Assembly (NCBI GenBank): GCA_014529385.2 | Contig: CM043971.1 | Coordinates: 30,645,709-30,709,708 of the forward strand | Origin: Adiantum capillus-veneris | Taxonomy: Eukaryota; Streptophyta; Polypodiopsida; Polypodiales; Pteridaceae | Direction of reading: 5' to 3' | DNA length: 64,000 bases | Shown here: piece by piece, positions 1 through 11,863 of the stretch | How the letters are laid out: every line of letters begins with the position of its first letter | Numbering within the stretch: position 1 is the stretch's first letter | Translations under genes and position numbers: made by a program | Notes under the pieces: generated by a model | The model's database searches: none | What the model was told of the DNA's origin: nothing | What the model saw: the letters and a program-made list of their open reading frames with translations, nothing else

Positions 1-570
1 ACAAATTACAAAGTGTAATCCTGTGGTAAAGGATATGCAAAGTACGTACGTTAGCACCAAGCAATCCAATTAGTAAGCATTTATTGCTCAACTTGGAGTT
101 TGTTTACCATAAGTTAAAGCATGTTTGCGACTAGGTTTAGTCTCTTCATGTATAAGTCAGGTTCTCAACCTTAAACACTAGTTATGGTGGGGTTGTTTGC
201 TGATGAAATTTGAGAACAAGTGAAGGACTTAAACTTGGTTAATGAGTTATGTCAGCAAGTTACTTTCTTGGAAAGAAAGAGGTACTTTTTTGGGTACATC
301 TTTGTTGTGATAACTCGTTTAGCATGCTCATGTGCATTCTAAGTGGAGTCTCCACACTATGATTGGATCGGAACCGATAACACAAGATGGTTGCAAATGG
401 ACAAAAATGTGGAAAATCAAGATGTTACTCTTAGTTTCATTGAACTTCCTACTGAACCATGTTCCGATCAAGCAAACAGTTGGATCCATGACGGATGCCG
501 CCGTGGAAAAAATTAGTGTATCATCACTCTTGTTTTCGTGGACGAAAACGCTTCTCCAATGGGGGAGTAA
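1..570 (+). pseudogene. Probable degraded 3' end of a Ty3/gypsy polyprotein
   Basis: No long frame survives. Just before the stop at 568-570 one frame reads FVDENASPMGE, which resembles the short tail after the last folded domain of plant chromovirus polyproteins. It is followed by a purine run (GGGGGAG) and then a TG-initiated possible LTR. Nothing upstream of about 350 can be assigned to a domain, so the call rests on this junction only. Bases 1-330 show no recognisable gene. Confidence 0.3.
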
Positions 571-745
571 TGTCAGGCCAAGGGCCACCCTGGAGGTCAA
601 GGACCAACGGGCCAAGGGTCATCGGTGGTGGATGCTAATGGAGACGTGATCCTAGGGGCAAGGCCTATAAAGGGAGGTTGGGCCGAGGATCGAGGCTAGG
701 CAGTCCCAGGGTCTCACATATTGGCCCTTGCCAAGCCTGGCCAAT

Positions 746-756
<11 letters not shown>
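571..756 (+). repeat. Possible short LTR, boundaries uncertain
   Basis: The segment starts with TGTCAGG directly after a purine tract and could end at CAATCACA. It carries a TATA-like element (CCTATAAAGG, about 661-670). No second copy of this LTR is in the window, so ends and class are inferred. Confidence 0.3.
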
Positions 757-1561
<805 letters not shown>

Positions 1562-1563
1562 TT

Positions 1564-2162
1564 AGTCATCCATTTTGGAATGATGTCGTAGGGTAAAAAT
1601 GGATCCTCTACCCACTAAGAAATTTAGACTAATGACTAAGGCTTTATCTTCTCTACCTCATACTCAAGGACGACTATGGTTTCAAGCGAGAGGTAATGTC
1701 ATAAAATGTAATATCTACCTATCCCAAATGATTTTATCATATTGAACTGATCATTTAATGTGGGAAAATGAATGGGAACAAGAGTTAGAATATAGATATG
1801 TGCTTTTAGAACTATCTCAGCACGGGACCAAAGGGAAAGATGTCTACATCTCCTTTTTGGACCCTTAATGAGATATAGACCTCTCCCCTTTTGGTCCCGT
1901 GCTGAGATAGGTCTAAAAGCACATATCTATAATGTAACTCTTGTTCCCATTCATTTTCCCATGTTAAATGATCAGTTCAATATGAGAAAATCATTTGGGA
2001 TAGGTAGATATTAGATTTTATGATATTAATGCTCTCTTGAACCATAGTCGTCCTCGACTATGAGGTACATAAGATAAATCCTTAGTCATCATTCTAAATT
2101 TCTTAGCGGGTAGAAGATCCCCTTTTTACCTTACGGTATCATTTTAGAATGGATGACTAGTC
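1564..2162. repeat. Large imperfect inverted repeat (arms of about 290 bp)
   Basis: The left arm (about 1564-1850) is closely matched by the reverse complement of the right arm (about 1869-2162), with a spacer near 1851-1868. Matching landmarks include GTCATCCATTTT / GAATGGATGAC at the outer ends and GGACGACTATGGT / ACCATAGTCGTCC internally. By eye the arms agree at roughly nine in ten positions. The outer ends sit next to TA dinucleotides. The sequence 1387-1561 outside the left arm is a third copy of part of the right arm, in the same orientation. It could be a foldback-type transposon or an inverted duplication. Confidence 0.85.
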
Positions 2163-2419
2163 CATTTGGTGCTTGGGAGACTTAGCTGCCTCAAGCATGT
2201 CTGCTCTTTAGTCCATATCATACTCCCAAAGAAAAGTGACAAATTCTACTTGGTGTTTGGGAGATGTCGTCATCACAAACATGATTCTAAGCATGCATGC
2301 TACTTAAATTTGTGCACAACAAAAAGAGAACTAGTCTTACAAGACAAAAAAAAAAAAAATTCAAAAAAGAATTTACATTTGCTTACTCTAGTGTAGCATT
2401 GTAAGGATGACAAGGTTCA
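2163..2419. other. Non-coding stretch between inverted repeat and chromovirus
   Basis: AT-rich sequence with a poly-A run at about 2346-2359. The 3' LTR expected for Gypsy-2 is not recognisable here. I see no gene. Confidence 0.5.
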
Positions 2420-2590
2420 TACTATCCTTAAGCTGTGTTCCTTGCATCCATCTAGAATCTTCAAAATGATAATTTTTGAGCTTAATAAGGTACCGTCGGA
2501 TAATCTTACCATGTCTTTATACCTTGTCTTCATATGGATTCAGCTGAAGCACCTCTTCTTGATCCTCGATCTCGGCAATTATTGGTTCTC
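2420..2590 (-). pseudogene. Chromodomain remnant of Gypsy-2
   Basis: One minus frame reads RHGKIIRRYLIKLKNYHFED followed by SRW. This matches the chromodomain signature RxYLVKWKNY...E/D...W found at the C-terminus of chromoviral integrases. A stop precedes it. The domain normally guides integration by binding modified histones; here it is a relic. Confidence 0.65.
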
Positions 2591-3187
2591 TTGGTGGCTG
2601 TCATTTGTAAGGCTTAAGTAGGCTCACATAAAAAGCATTGTGTATGAGCCTTGCTAGCTTAGCATAATAATTTTGGTGGCCCGTAGCACTTTCCCCTGTA
2701 GTTTGTCTCAAGCGAGCCTTGGGAAACTTGAGTAGGACCCAATCATTTTCCTTGAAAGGTAAGGCCCTTTTGTGCTTGTTAGCAGCAAGTTTTTCCCTTT
2801 GTTATGAGATGAATATAGCCTCCTTAATCTTTTGAAAAGATCCTTATAGGTCTCGGCTATACTCATCAACAACGGAAGATCTTCCCATGTACCTTAATTA
2901 GCAAGGGACTTTTAGGTCTTCCCTCAATGATCTCAAAAGGTGCCTTCCCTATAGTAGTATGGACAATTGTTATTGTACGCATACTCTACAAGAGGTAGGT
3001 ACTTCTCCCATTGTGAGCGTTGATCTATTTTCGTAACATAAGTCTTGAGTAGATCTAGAATTGTAAGGTTAGCTATCTTACTTTGGCCATCCGTTTATGG
3101 GTGATAGGCCGAAGAGAAATTTAACCTTGTTCCTAGATTTTCAAAGAGACCTTTCTAGAAAGTACTGGTGATTCGAGGATCTATGTT

Positions 3188-4039
3188 TTACACTATGGAT
3201 GTTGGCAAGCCATGGTGTTTGAAAATATGGGATATGAAGAGGGTTGCCTTTTGATGTTCCATAATAGTCTTTTTGACAGGTATAAAATGTGCTTGTTTGC
3301 TAAACCTGTCGACTATTGTCCATATTCCCGTATTCCCATGGATAGACTTGGGTAATCCAAAGATAAAATCCATGGATATGCACTCCCATGATGAATTTGG
3401 AATTGGTAATGGTTGGAGTAATCCAGGTTGCTTCCCTCTATCATACTTTGTCTTTTGACATACCACACATTTATAAACATACTCTTGTACGTCTACTTTC
3501 ATGGTAGGCCAATAGAAATATGTCTCTACTCCTCAAAGAGTAGGTTGAATCCCTCTATGCCCCGCATAGGGAGGAGCATGGGATTCATACATTACTTTCT
3601 CATGAAGGGAGTTAGTAACACATAGCCTATTGCCATGGAGCAGATAACCATCTTGCAAGGTAGCCGCTTCTTCTTTCTTCCCTAAGCCAAGGGCTGAAAT
3701 TATATCCTTGAAATTAGGATCAATAGCATACTCATCTATCATACAAGATAGATCATTGTGAGTTGCTATAGACACTACATTTACTCTTCGTGATAGTGCA
3801 CTGGCCACTTGATTGTGCTTGCCACCAATATGAGCAATATGAAAATTAAATTGCGAAAGAAAATTTTCCCACCTTATTTGTTTGTCGGAAAGCTTAGTTT
3901 GCGTGATGAAGTACTTAGGACTTTGGTGATCCATTCGTAGGATGAATGAAGTCCCCAAAAGATAATGCTTCCATGTTTCAAGGGCATGTAGAACAGCTAG
4001 TAGCTCCTTTTTGTATATGCCCACCCAACACTCGCTCAT
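3188..4039 (-). pseudogene. RNase H C-terminal part and integrase of Gypsy-2 (two frames)
   Basis: The upstream piece (4039-3533) carries the end of RNase H: KELLAVLHALETWKHYLLGT, then the MDHQSPKYF region. It runs into the start of the integrase zinc finger (GHRGIQPTL). The downstream piece (3502-3188) continues with CxxC (CVVCQKTK) and the catalytic-core start SMDFIFGLPKS, containing the first acidic residue. The rest of the DDE core is missing or unreadable, so no functional integrase is encoded. Confidence 0.8.
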
Positions 4040-4493
4040 CAGAGTTTAGTCTTCGACTCTCGTATACTATGGCATGCCCTTCTAGAAGCAAGACTGCTCC
4101 AAGGCAATCTCCATAAGCATCACATTGGACCTCAAATGTTTTTGAGAGATCCAATAGTGTAAGCACACATTGAGAGGTAAGCTTTTCTTTGAGCTTGTTT
4201 AAAGCATTTTGCTCTTTTGCAGTCCATGTATACTTAACGGTCTTCTTTGTCAATTCATGTAATGGTCCTTCTATTTGCGAGAATTTGTCTATGAAACGTC
4301 TATAGTATGCACACATATCAATAAAGCTTTGTAGCTCATGTAGATTCCTTGGGTTAGGCCATCCTTGAATTACCTCTAACTTTTTTGGATCCATACGGAT
4401 ACCATCTTGAGAGATAATGTGACCTAAGTATTGAATCTCTTGAAGGAAAAATTCACTCTTCTTTTGATTAATGGAAATTTTATTCTCCCTCAA
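3978..4493 (-). pseudogene. RT thumb / RNase H N-terminal fragment of Gypsy-2
   Basis: The frame contains the gypsy RT-connection signature FLGHIISQDGI-type (YLGHIISQDGIRMDPKK) and the FIDMCAYYRRFI block, followed by the RNase H start (CDAYGDCLGAVLL). Its last ~20 codons are off-frame; the neighbouring frame (4039-3533) takes over, indicating an indel near 4000. RT upstream of 4493 is broken by several stops. Confidence 0.8.
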
Positions 4494-4835
4494 AGCTTGA
4501 AAGATTACTGGAGATGTTGCTTATGCTCCTTGAGAGAATTGGAGTAGATGATGATTTCATCAACCAGTGAACTTGCAGTAGGGCCTAAAACTTTTCTCCA
4601 TTAAGGGGTTGAATGTGGCCGGAGCATTTGTCAAGCCAAAAGCCATGACAAGATATTCATAAAGACCAAATGTTGTATGAAATGCGATTTTACAATATCT
4701 TCATTGACTATCCTTATTTGATGGTAGCCACTTTTAAGTTCAATCCTATTGAATTAGGTAGAGCCTTGTAGCTTATCAAACATATCTTCTACCCTTGGTA
4801 CGTGAAATATGTTTTAAGATTTAGTGCTCTATAGT

Positions 4836-4981
4836 CAACACACATACGGTATGTGTCGTCTTTCTTTTGTACTAATAGGATGGGTGAGCAAAAGCGAGAG
4901 GAACTAGGCCTCAACACACATACGGTATGTGTCGTCTTTCTTTTGTACTAATAGGACGGGTGAGCAAGAGGAACTAGGCCT
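4836..4981. repeat. Tandem duplication of 76 and 70 bp within RT of Gypsy-2
   Basis: Bases 4836-4911 and 4912-4981 are near-identical copies starting CAACACACATACGG. The second has a short deletion (GCAAAAGCGAG versus GCAAGAG). The duplication disrupts the RT frame, just after the conserved VLLVQKKD block. Confidence 0.9.
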
Positions 4982-5689
4982 CACCATCCCCTTATCCACC
5001 AGTTCATGTACTTGCCTCATAATCTCCTCTTGTTGAGCTTGGTGAACTCCATAAGGAGGATTATTAGGCGGTGAGCTCCCAGGTAGAAGCTCTATCTTAT
5101 GTTCATCATGCCCTCGTTTTAGAGGTAACTCTCCAGGGATGTCATTGATAAAAACATCTTGGAATCCATTTAGGAAATTATACAGCTCTAATTCCTCTTG
5201 ATTCCTACCCTTTCCATTAGATAATACATTAGGATCGTTTATGAACTCTTTGACAAAAATCATATACGCGAAAACGGAGCTCTTCAGTGACTTATCAAAA
5301 GCAGGTGAATTTACAAGAGGTATAGTACGACCCGACTCATTAGCATCTATGTACATGTTCTTTTCCTTGTAGGTGAAGTAAATTCTCCTTTCAGGGAACT
5401 TCATATTGGCAACCATGCGGTTGAACCATGGTGCCCCTAGGATAGATTCCTCATGTTGGAGAGGGTTCAACATGGGGAAAGGGATGATCCTATGCAATGA
5501 GTATCCTCCTAGAGCACAAAATTGTTGAGTTTTCTCAGTGAAGTCTATCTTTTGGTAGACTATAGCATTGAGATGTAAATCCCAAAACTTGTCCATATAC
5601 TTGTGGATAAACTCATTGGGAGATAGCTTCAAACTTTGCCATTCGGTAAGCACTTTGTCTTTGGCGTCGCTTGCAAGAAATTGCTTCAT
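4904..5689 (-). pseudogene. Gag-protease-RT fusion relic of Gypsy-2
   Basis: A 261-codon open frame begins in the capsid-like part of Gag (LTEWQSLKLSPNEFIHKYMD). It jumps to the C-terminal part of an aspartic protease (ESILGAPWF, the conserved ILGxxW loop), then runs through the linker into the N-terminal RT block ([17 protein letters not shown]). The CCHC zinc knuckle and the D-S/T-G-A active site are missing, so an in-frame deletion of about 200-300 codons is inferred. Confidence 0.75.
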
Positions 5690-6294
5690 TATGGAAACTC
5701 GTAGAGTTTTCCATGTCTTGGGAGCTTTGCCATTACCTCGTAGACTAGCCCATCGTTGTCAGGTAGATTTTTGAAAATTCATAGCCACATGATGTAGCTT
5801 GGAGGACTCCGTGAAGCCCTCGTCTCCAAAGGCTACATCAAATTGTTGGATGAAGGCCAAAACTTTGTCCATAGCACCAAAGATGCCATCGTAGGTGAGA
5901 AAAGAGATGCCTTTTCCTCCCTCCTTGAACTTCTTAAGCTTGTAGGACCTTTTCCAAGCAGCGTATGATTTGTGATGTCCCCTCCTCTTGTATTCTCTAG
6001 GAGAAAAACCGTTGCTTTCATCGAAAGAGGAGGAAGATGAGTAAGACGGAGAAGAGGGTGACCTCTTTCTTGCCTTTTTCTTCTTTTGATTCCTCTATTC
6101 CCTCTCAAAATGACGAGGAAAGACTATATGACGATATTTTCCTCTTGGGAGGAGTTGGGGATCGTCGAGACAGCCGTCTTCGTGGAGCCACATCTTCTAA
6201 GGAATTTGGAAATTCACTTCTTTCTCTTTCATAGGGTTCCTCCTCTTCTCTCACTGCAGAGAGTCTCCTTTTGGAGATCTCTACAAGAGGCTTT

Positions 6295-6504
6295 CTAAGC
6301 TCTCTCTCTTTCTTGGGGAGTTTGGAGAATCCCATGAGTTTGAAGTTGTTGGTTAACTTTGGCTTGCAAGGCAGGGTTGCCCATAGCTTGTTGCAACCTA
6401 GTAAGGAGATAGTTCACAAACATGGGAGCATCATTAGTAGCACCTTCATGTGAAAAATCAAAGTTGTCAATATTCATTCTACTCGCTTTATTTTTGTCAG
6501 CCAT
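6295..6504 (-). pseudogene. Gag N-terminal fragment of Gypsy-2
   Basis: An ATG at 6504 opens MADKNKASRMNIDNFDFSHE. It lies a plausible distance downstream of the primer-binding site (6908-6897). The frame is lost near 6295, and the 5833-6335 region holds only frame-shifted acidic/basic low-complexity remnants before the capsid fragment at 5689. Confidence 0.45.
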
Positions 6505-6896
6505 GCTAACTGAATTTATATCTATACTACTTTGTGTTTTGGAAACTCAAAACTTTAGTTGCTACTCTTCTTTACTTTTGAAAGTTACCTCTCAAGCAGC
6601 CACACCCATGGTTTAGAGACAGTTGATTGAAAAGAGTAGTGGAGAGGGTCTAACATTGCTTGGTTGATTATGGTTTCTGTTGAACTTTCTAGTAGCTCAA
6701 TAATGGTTAGGCCAAAGGCAAGCCCCGAAAGACTTCATTATTACGTCTATAGTTCCCAATGGTGTACCTCAAACTTAGTTCATCCCAACCGCGATAATAA
6801 ATCCCTATCCCACTTACCCTCTTGCAATGAACATGTCCAACCTTTCATGGACAACTTAAGGACCTCTCTTCTTAAGGAAGAAAAGAGAAACCAATA

Positions 6897-6908
6897 GCTC
6901 TGATACCA
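6897..6908 (-). promoter_or_regulatory. Primer-binding site of Gypsy-2 (initiator-Met tRNA)
   Basis: The minus strand reads TGGTATCAGAGC, the standard complement to the 3' end of plant initiator-Met tRNA, one base from the LTR end TGTTACA. It sets the orientation of the element. Confidence 0.9.
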
Positions 6909-6909
6909 A

Positions 6910-7064
6910 TGTAACAGAATATGGCTATAACATTGATTGTAGCGGAATGAAAGTAACAATAGTGAGCATTTCCTTAAGAGAATTCTTAAAGAGATAAGGA
7001 GAATACTTGATTAAAGGTTGCAAAATGAACAATTATACCTAGTTAGCTTGGCATGAACAATACC

Positions 7065-7104
<40 letters not shown>

Positions 7105-7657
7105 TACAACATCCAGTCTCCCTCCAAAAGTTTTTTGTATTATAGATTCTCCCTTAAAGAGAGACTTGGTACAATAAATACTTTTTCCTTGAGACCTTGT
7201 TGATGCCATGAAGATGGTAAGCTTCATGCACCAATATTATGCCCATAACTAGCTTGCAAAAGCATTAACTTGTCCCCAGCCTCAATCCCAAGACCTCAAA
7301 CACCTTCAAATGTGGAGAGAACTAGCAGGGAGTGAGGGAAGGGAAGAGGAAGAAGAAGTAGCATACTAGAAAGAAGTACGTTCCTCACCATAGATTACTC
7401 TTGGAGCTTAGCTTAGCATACTAATATAGATGGTAGAGAAGATGAGCATGCCATTGAAGCTTGACTCTTGGTTGGATTTGCATTCCAAAGCCAAGAGGTG
7501 TTGGTGTAGGCTCTCTACTTCTCAAGCTTGGAGAAGGAGATGGAGTTCTTTCTCCACGATGAGAGAATGTGTGAGTATGAGAATGAGCCAAAATGATAGT
7601 CTTCCCTAGCCTTGGTCGACCCCTCTCTCCCATTACTCTAGCTTGATCCCTATTGAC
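6910..7657 (-). repeat. Putative 5' LTR of Gypsy-2, outer limit uncertain
   Basis: The inner end (TGTTACA on the minus strand) is fixed by the primer-binding site. The outer end may lie at about 7657-7664, where the minus strand reads TGTGATTG, directly against block B. A (GA)n tract lies at 7069-7101. No partner LTR was found to confirm the length. I see no gene in it. Confidence 0.4.
7069..7101. repeat. (GA)n microsatellite
   Basis: About 16 GA units within the putative LTR of Gypsy-2. Confidence 0.95.
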
Positions 7658-7751
7658 AATCACATGCTATGGTCATTTCAAGCAATAGGGGTAGCATTTG
7701 GACAAGTGTCCTTCTTTCCCCCTTTGAGAGAGAGAGAGAGAGAGAGAGAGA
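7658..7751. repeat. Dispersed repeat, block B, left part
   Basis: Closely matches 746-840 of block A (CTATGGTCATTTCAAGCAAT and onward) but ends in an expanded GA tract (about 7728-7751), where Copia-1 starts. The right part resumes in the same GA tract at 27097. Confidence 0.85.
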
Positions 7752-7978
7752 TGTTACCATATACAAGTGGTAGTGATGTGTGTGAACACACTAGGACCGC
7801 CGGGGCATTTTTTCCCTCTTTAGGAGGTTTTCTCCCCCGTGCATTGTATATACACCCATCACTCTAGGGCTATCTATCTTTCCATAGCACACCAAGTAAC
7901 ACACTCTCTATTGTGTGCCTTGAGCTTCCTTCGTCTTCTCCAAGTTGTGTGTGTTTCTCTGCAACCCTAATTCCAACA
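7752..7978 (+). repeat. 5' LTR of Copia-1
   Basis: Starts TGTTACCATATACA, ends CCAACA, and is followed two bases later by the primer-binding site. A TATA-like GTATATACAC is at about 7847-7856. The partner is at 26870-27096. Confidence 0.95.
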
Positions 7979-7980
7979 AT

Positions 7981-7992
7981 TGGTATCAGAGC
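7981..7992 (+). promoter_or_regulatory. Primer-binding site of Copia-1
   Basis: TGGTATCAGAGC, the complement to initiator-Met tRNA, two bases from the LTR. Confidence 0.95.
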
Positions 7993-8299
7993 AGGCGAGT
8001 CCTCCCGGGCTTAGTCGCCAGCTGCTCCAGCACACGCCTGCTCACTTTCTCCGATTACGGTGAGGTTTGGCAAGCATTTGCAGTGCAGATTTTTTATGCA
8101 GGCTCATTTCAGCCTCCGTTTCCACTACAGGTAGGTCTGCATAGGCTATTTCGTCATTTTGTGCAGAATTTCTGTAAGTGCCATTTTTTGCATAACAGGT
8201 GCCTTACAGTCTTCTACGGTTTGTGCTATATAGCACGTGTTGTTCTCGCTACATTTCTCCTCTTTTCGAGCAGTTTTCACATCAGGTGTAGCATTTACC

Positions 8300-9405
8300 A
8301 TGGGTGACAACAACACAAATGTGTTCAAGATGTATGCTGCTGAGGATAGGTTGGATGGGGACAATTACCCTACGTGGGCTTACATGATGCAACATGTTCT
8401 TGTGTCAAAGGGCGTCTGGAATATTGTGCAGGGCATTGATGTACATCCTGATTCTGAGGATGCAGGCAAAGTTGAGGATGTTGCAGGTCTTGCTACAAGG
8501 ATTGTTGCTATTAGAGTTGTTTTGCCTACAGCAGAAAAATGTCGTTGGGATGTAAAGGATGCGCAGGCTCATGCATTGATTGCATTGTCAATGAAGCACA
8601 CCATTGTTTCTCACATTCGTTCACCAAAATCTGCAAAACAGGCTTGGGATATATTGGCTGGTCTTTATGCAAGTCACAATGAGGCTAAAATTGCTTTGCT
8701 GCGTAAAGAGCTAGAGTCAAAGATTATGCATGAGGAAGATGATATGAATACTTTCCTTGTTGGTGTAAGGGATATCAAAGAGCAACTTATTTCGTCAGGT
8801 GAAGTCATTTGAGGCAGTTCCCTTGTGCATACTGTTCTTGATGCCTTACTAGATTCCTATCAGACTTTTGCTAGTACTTGGAGACTGATGACCCAAGGAA
8901 ATCGTGAAGTTGTCAAGTTTCATGCATTATGCACACTGCTGCTGCAAGAGTCACTTTTCAGGAAAAACAGGACTAGGCAGCATGCAATTGAACAGGCTTT
9001 TATTGCTTCTCAAAGAATGGGTGGTAACAACAATGCAGCCACTTCTTATGGTTCTGCTGCGAGTGGAAAAACTTCTGTTCCTAGTGCTTCTGCTGGCAGC
9101 AATTTGTTTGGAAATTCTGGTGATAAGGGCAAAAAGAAGATGCGTTGCCATTATTGTAAAGCTAATGATCACTTGATCAAGCAGTGTCCTAAGTTGAAGG
9201 CCAAAGAGGCTAAGAAGAAAGACGGTGGTTCCACTGCAAATGTTGGTTCCACACCAAATGCAGCCATTGTTGAGTCTTCTGTAAAAGGAGACTGTAATGC
9301 TGATTTTGATGCAGAATGGGCTTTTAGTGCAGAGTGCACTTACAATCGTGCTGTCCATGATGCATTATTGGTCAGTTGCTGCAGATTCACATATGTGGTA
9401 TTTTG
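8300..9405 (+). pseudogene. Copia-1 Gag with zinc knuckle
   Basis: An ATG at 8300 opens a copia-type capsid (LDGDNYPTWAYMM, then the AQAHALIALSMKH and SAKQAWDIL blocks). A TGA at 8810-8812 interrupts it. The same frame continues with VLDALLDSYQTFA and a CCHC knuckle, CHYCKANDHLIKQC, at about 9148-9189. A frameshift near 9370 moves the protease to another frame. Gag would form the cytoplasmic virus-like particle and bind RNA through the knuckle. Confidence 0.9.
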
Positions 9406-9823
9406 ATAGTGGTGCTACAAAGCACCTTACCTCACATCGTGAATTGTTCACCTCTCTCGAGTCTGTCCTTCATGGGAGTTCAGTCACATGTGCCAACAAT
9501 GCCTCTTATCCGGTTCAGGGAGTTGGAAAGATTGTGCTTATTGCTGCGAATGGAAGTTCTTTCACACTTGTTGATGCACTTTATGTACCTGGGATCAAGA
9601 AGAATCTTTTGTCTGTGTCTGCACTTGCTAGACTTGAACTTGTAGTCAAATGTGTGGATGACAGATGTACAGTTCATGATCTCAGTTTTGGTGATGAAAT
9701 CGTTGCATCTAGGCTTTTGTGCCGTGGGTTGTATAAGCTCACTTTTTATAACAAGTGTGGAAAAAATTTTGTAAATGCAGTTGCAGATTCAAGGGCTATT
9801 TCAGATGCAAAACTTTGGCATAC
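9372..9823 (+). pseudogene. Copia-1 protease and pre-integrase region, 5' half
   Basis: Contains the aspartic protease active site (MWYFDSGATKHLTSHRE), then the conserved ALYVPGIKKNLLSVSAL block. It ends at LWH, the start of the pre-integrase zinc motif, where Gypsy-1 is inserted. The missing partner residues lie beyond 23851, in frame after one CATGC target copy is kept. Confidence 0.9.
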
Positions 9824-10488
<665 letters not shown>

Positions 10489-10502
10489 TGCCCCCCTTCC
10501 TG
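10489..10502 (-). promoter_or_regulatory. Terminal polypurine tract of Gypsy-1
   Basis: The minus strand reads AGGAAGGGGGGCA immediately before the LTR start TGTTAACC. It primes plus-strand DNA synthesis. Very similar tracts occur at 12515-12528 and 12827-12840. Confidence 0.9.
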
Positions 10503-11863
10503 ATGTAGATTCCGTCCTCGGAAGCTATTTGAGTTGAAGCTCGTTCGTCGAGGTGGAAGAGCATTTGAGATGAATGTCCTTAGCTTTCTTCAATCACTGC
10601 AAAATCAAACAACATTGGCACAGTAATTGATTCTCATAAGTGAGTAAAAAGCATATGTAGTTTTAGGTAGACAAATTGATTGGTAAAAGAATTTCAAACA
10701 ATTTGTCAGCAATGAACATTAAATTGCAATGTAATCAAATGCATAAACATATGTAAAGGTAAAAAATTAAACAAGTCTGGGGTCGCTAATTTGACGGTCG
10801 AAAGGCACTAGAGATAGAATATTAATACCATGGGTAAGCTTCTTAATTTTTTGTGGTCAATTAAGTTGTTTAATCGCGAGAGCCAAGTATTCATGTTCGA
10901 GGGCTGACTAGAGGCTATATCTAGAAGACCTTATAGTTAAGCTACCATAAAAGGAATTTCTCATGAAATCATCGCCTGAGTGATTGCTTTTTCTTTGACC
11001 CCCCAAAGTCTTTTCACAGTTATTCAATTTGATGTGTGTGCTTATTTTGTATGCCTTGGGTTTTTTGCTTTTCAAGGAAAAGCGCCCACACTGGGAACCT
11101 CTAGGGCTCTAGTATCATAGGAAATACATGTGAGTGAAGTACCAAATCAAGCTGAGATTTCTCTTCAAGCTTAAGATTTTACAGTGTGGCACTTTGATTT
11201 TTTGTTTGTTCATTTTCAGCATTTTAATTTTGTAACTTTGGGGGGTCATATAACACTGATACACCTCCCCAGGCTCATCACACTAGTAAACTCCCTTTAT
11301 AATACTTAAGCTAAAGGTCAACAGGGTCAAGCCCACTAGAAAGCCCTAGTATATTTCACACAATGCTGCCTAAATCGGATTAAGAACCTAAGTAACCATT
11401 GATTATTAGGAAGGCATTCCCCATGGTATTAAGAGAAGATCTCTAACACTTAACTTGGTCAAACTAGCTTAGTTGGACTGCTTGATTTTTAAACCTAGAC
11501 AAGTGATTATGACAAAAAATTACATTGAATATTAAATGTTTGTTACTAAGCAAATGTGCTGGATATTATCCTACCAATCACAATTAAAGCAGACAATCAT
11601 AGATGCAAAAAAGATAAGGGGCAATGCTAATGGACAAGAAACGCCTATTTGTGTCGATGGTCGCGCTTGATTTGAAGAGTGAGTCGAGATAAAGATTCCA
11701 TGAAGGTCCAAATCCTACCAATAACAACACGCTCCTGTACACACTAGGAAACAAAAGGAATACCTCCAGGAGGCACATTAGTGGAAAAAGGTACCAACAC
11801 TTATTGAACACAACAAAAAACATAAGGAACCCTAACCTAATTATTTGCACTCCCCCTAGAGAG
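10503..11863 (-). other. Non-coding 3' region of Gypsy-1
   Basis: AT-rich sequence between the accessory ORF and the terminal polypurine tract, with no convincing frame. An 88-codon minus frame at 11584-11850 is hydrophobic, lacks a recognisable domain and is probably chance. A perfect 14-bp inverted repeat (TGACCCCCCAAAGT at 10996-11009; complement at 11235-11248) is the only structure noticed. Confidence 0.6.

Larger units (their letters stand above)
2400..6908 (-). mobile_element. Gypsy-2: decayed Ty3/gypsy chromovirus
   Basis: Read on the minus strand, the order is primer-binding site (6908-6897), Gag fragments, protease C-terminal part, RT, RNase H, integrase and a chromodomain-like end, which is the Ty3/gypsy order. 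The frame is broken many times and an internal deletion joins Gag to the end of protease. A TGGTATCAGAGC primer-binding site follows a sequence ending TGTTACA, so the 5' LTR lies above 6910. No 3' LTR is recognised near 2100-2400, so that end appears truncated or rearranged. Confidence 0.85.

Noticed and set aside
8146-9677. Minus-strand frames opposite Copia-1 gag and protease
   Set aside because: Shadows of the plus-strand coding sequence with no domain of their own.
11584-11850. 88-codon hydrophobic minus frame in Gypsy-1 3' region
   Set aside because: Composition suggests a membrane protein, but there is no ATG context, no promoter and no recognisable family; kept as probable chance.
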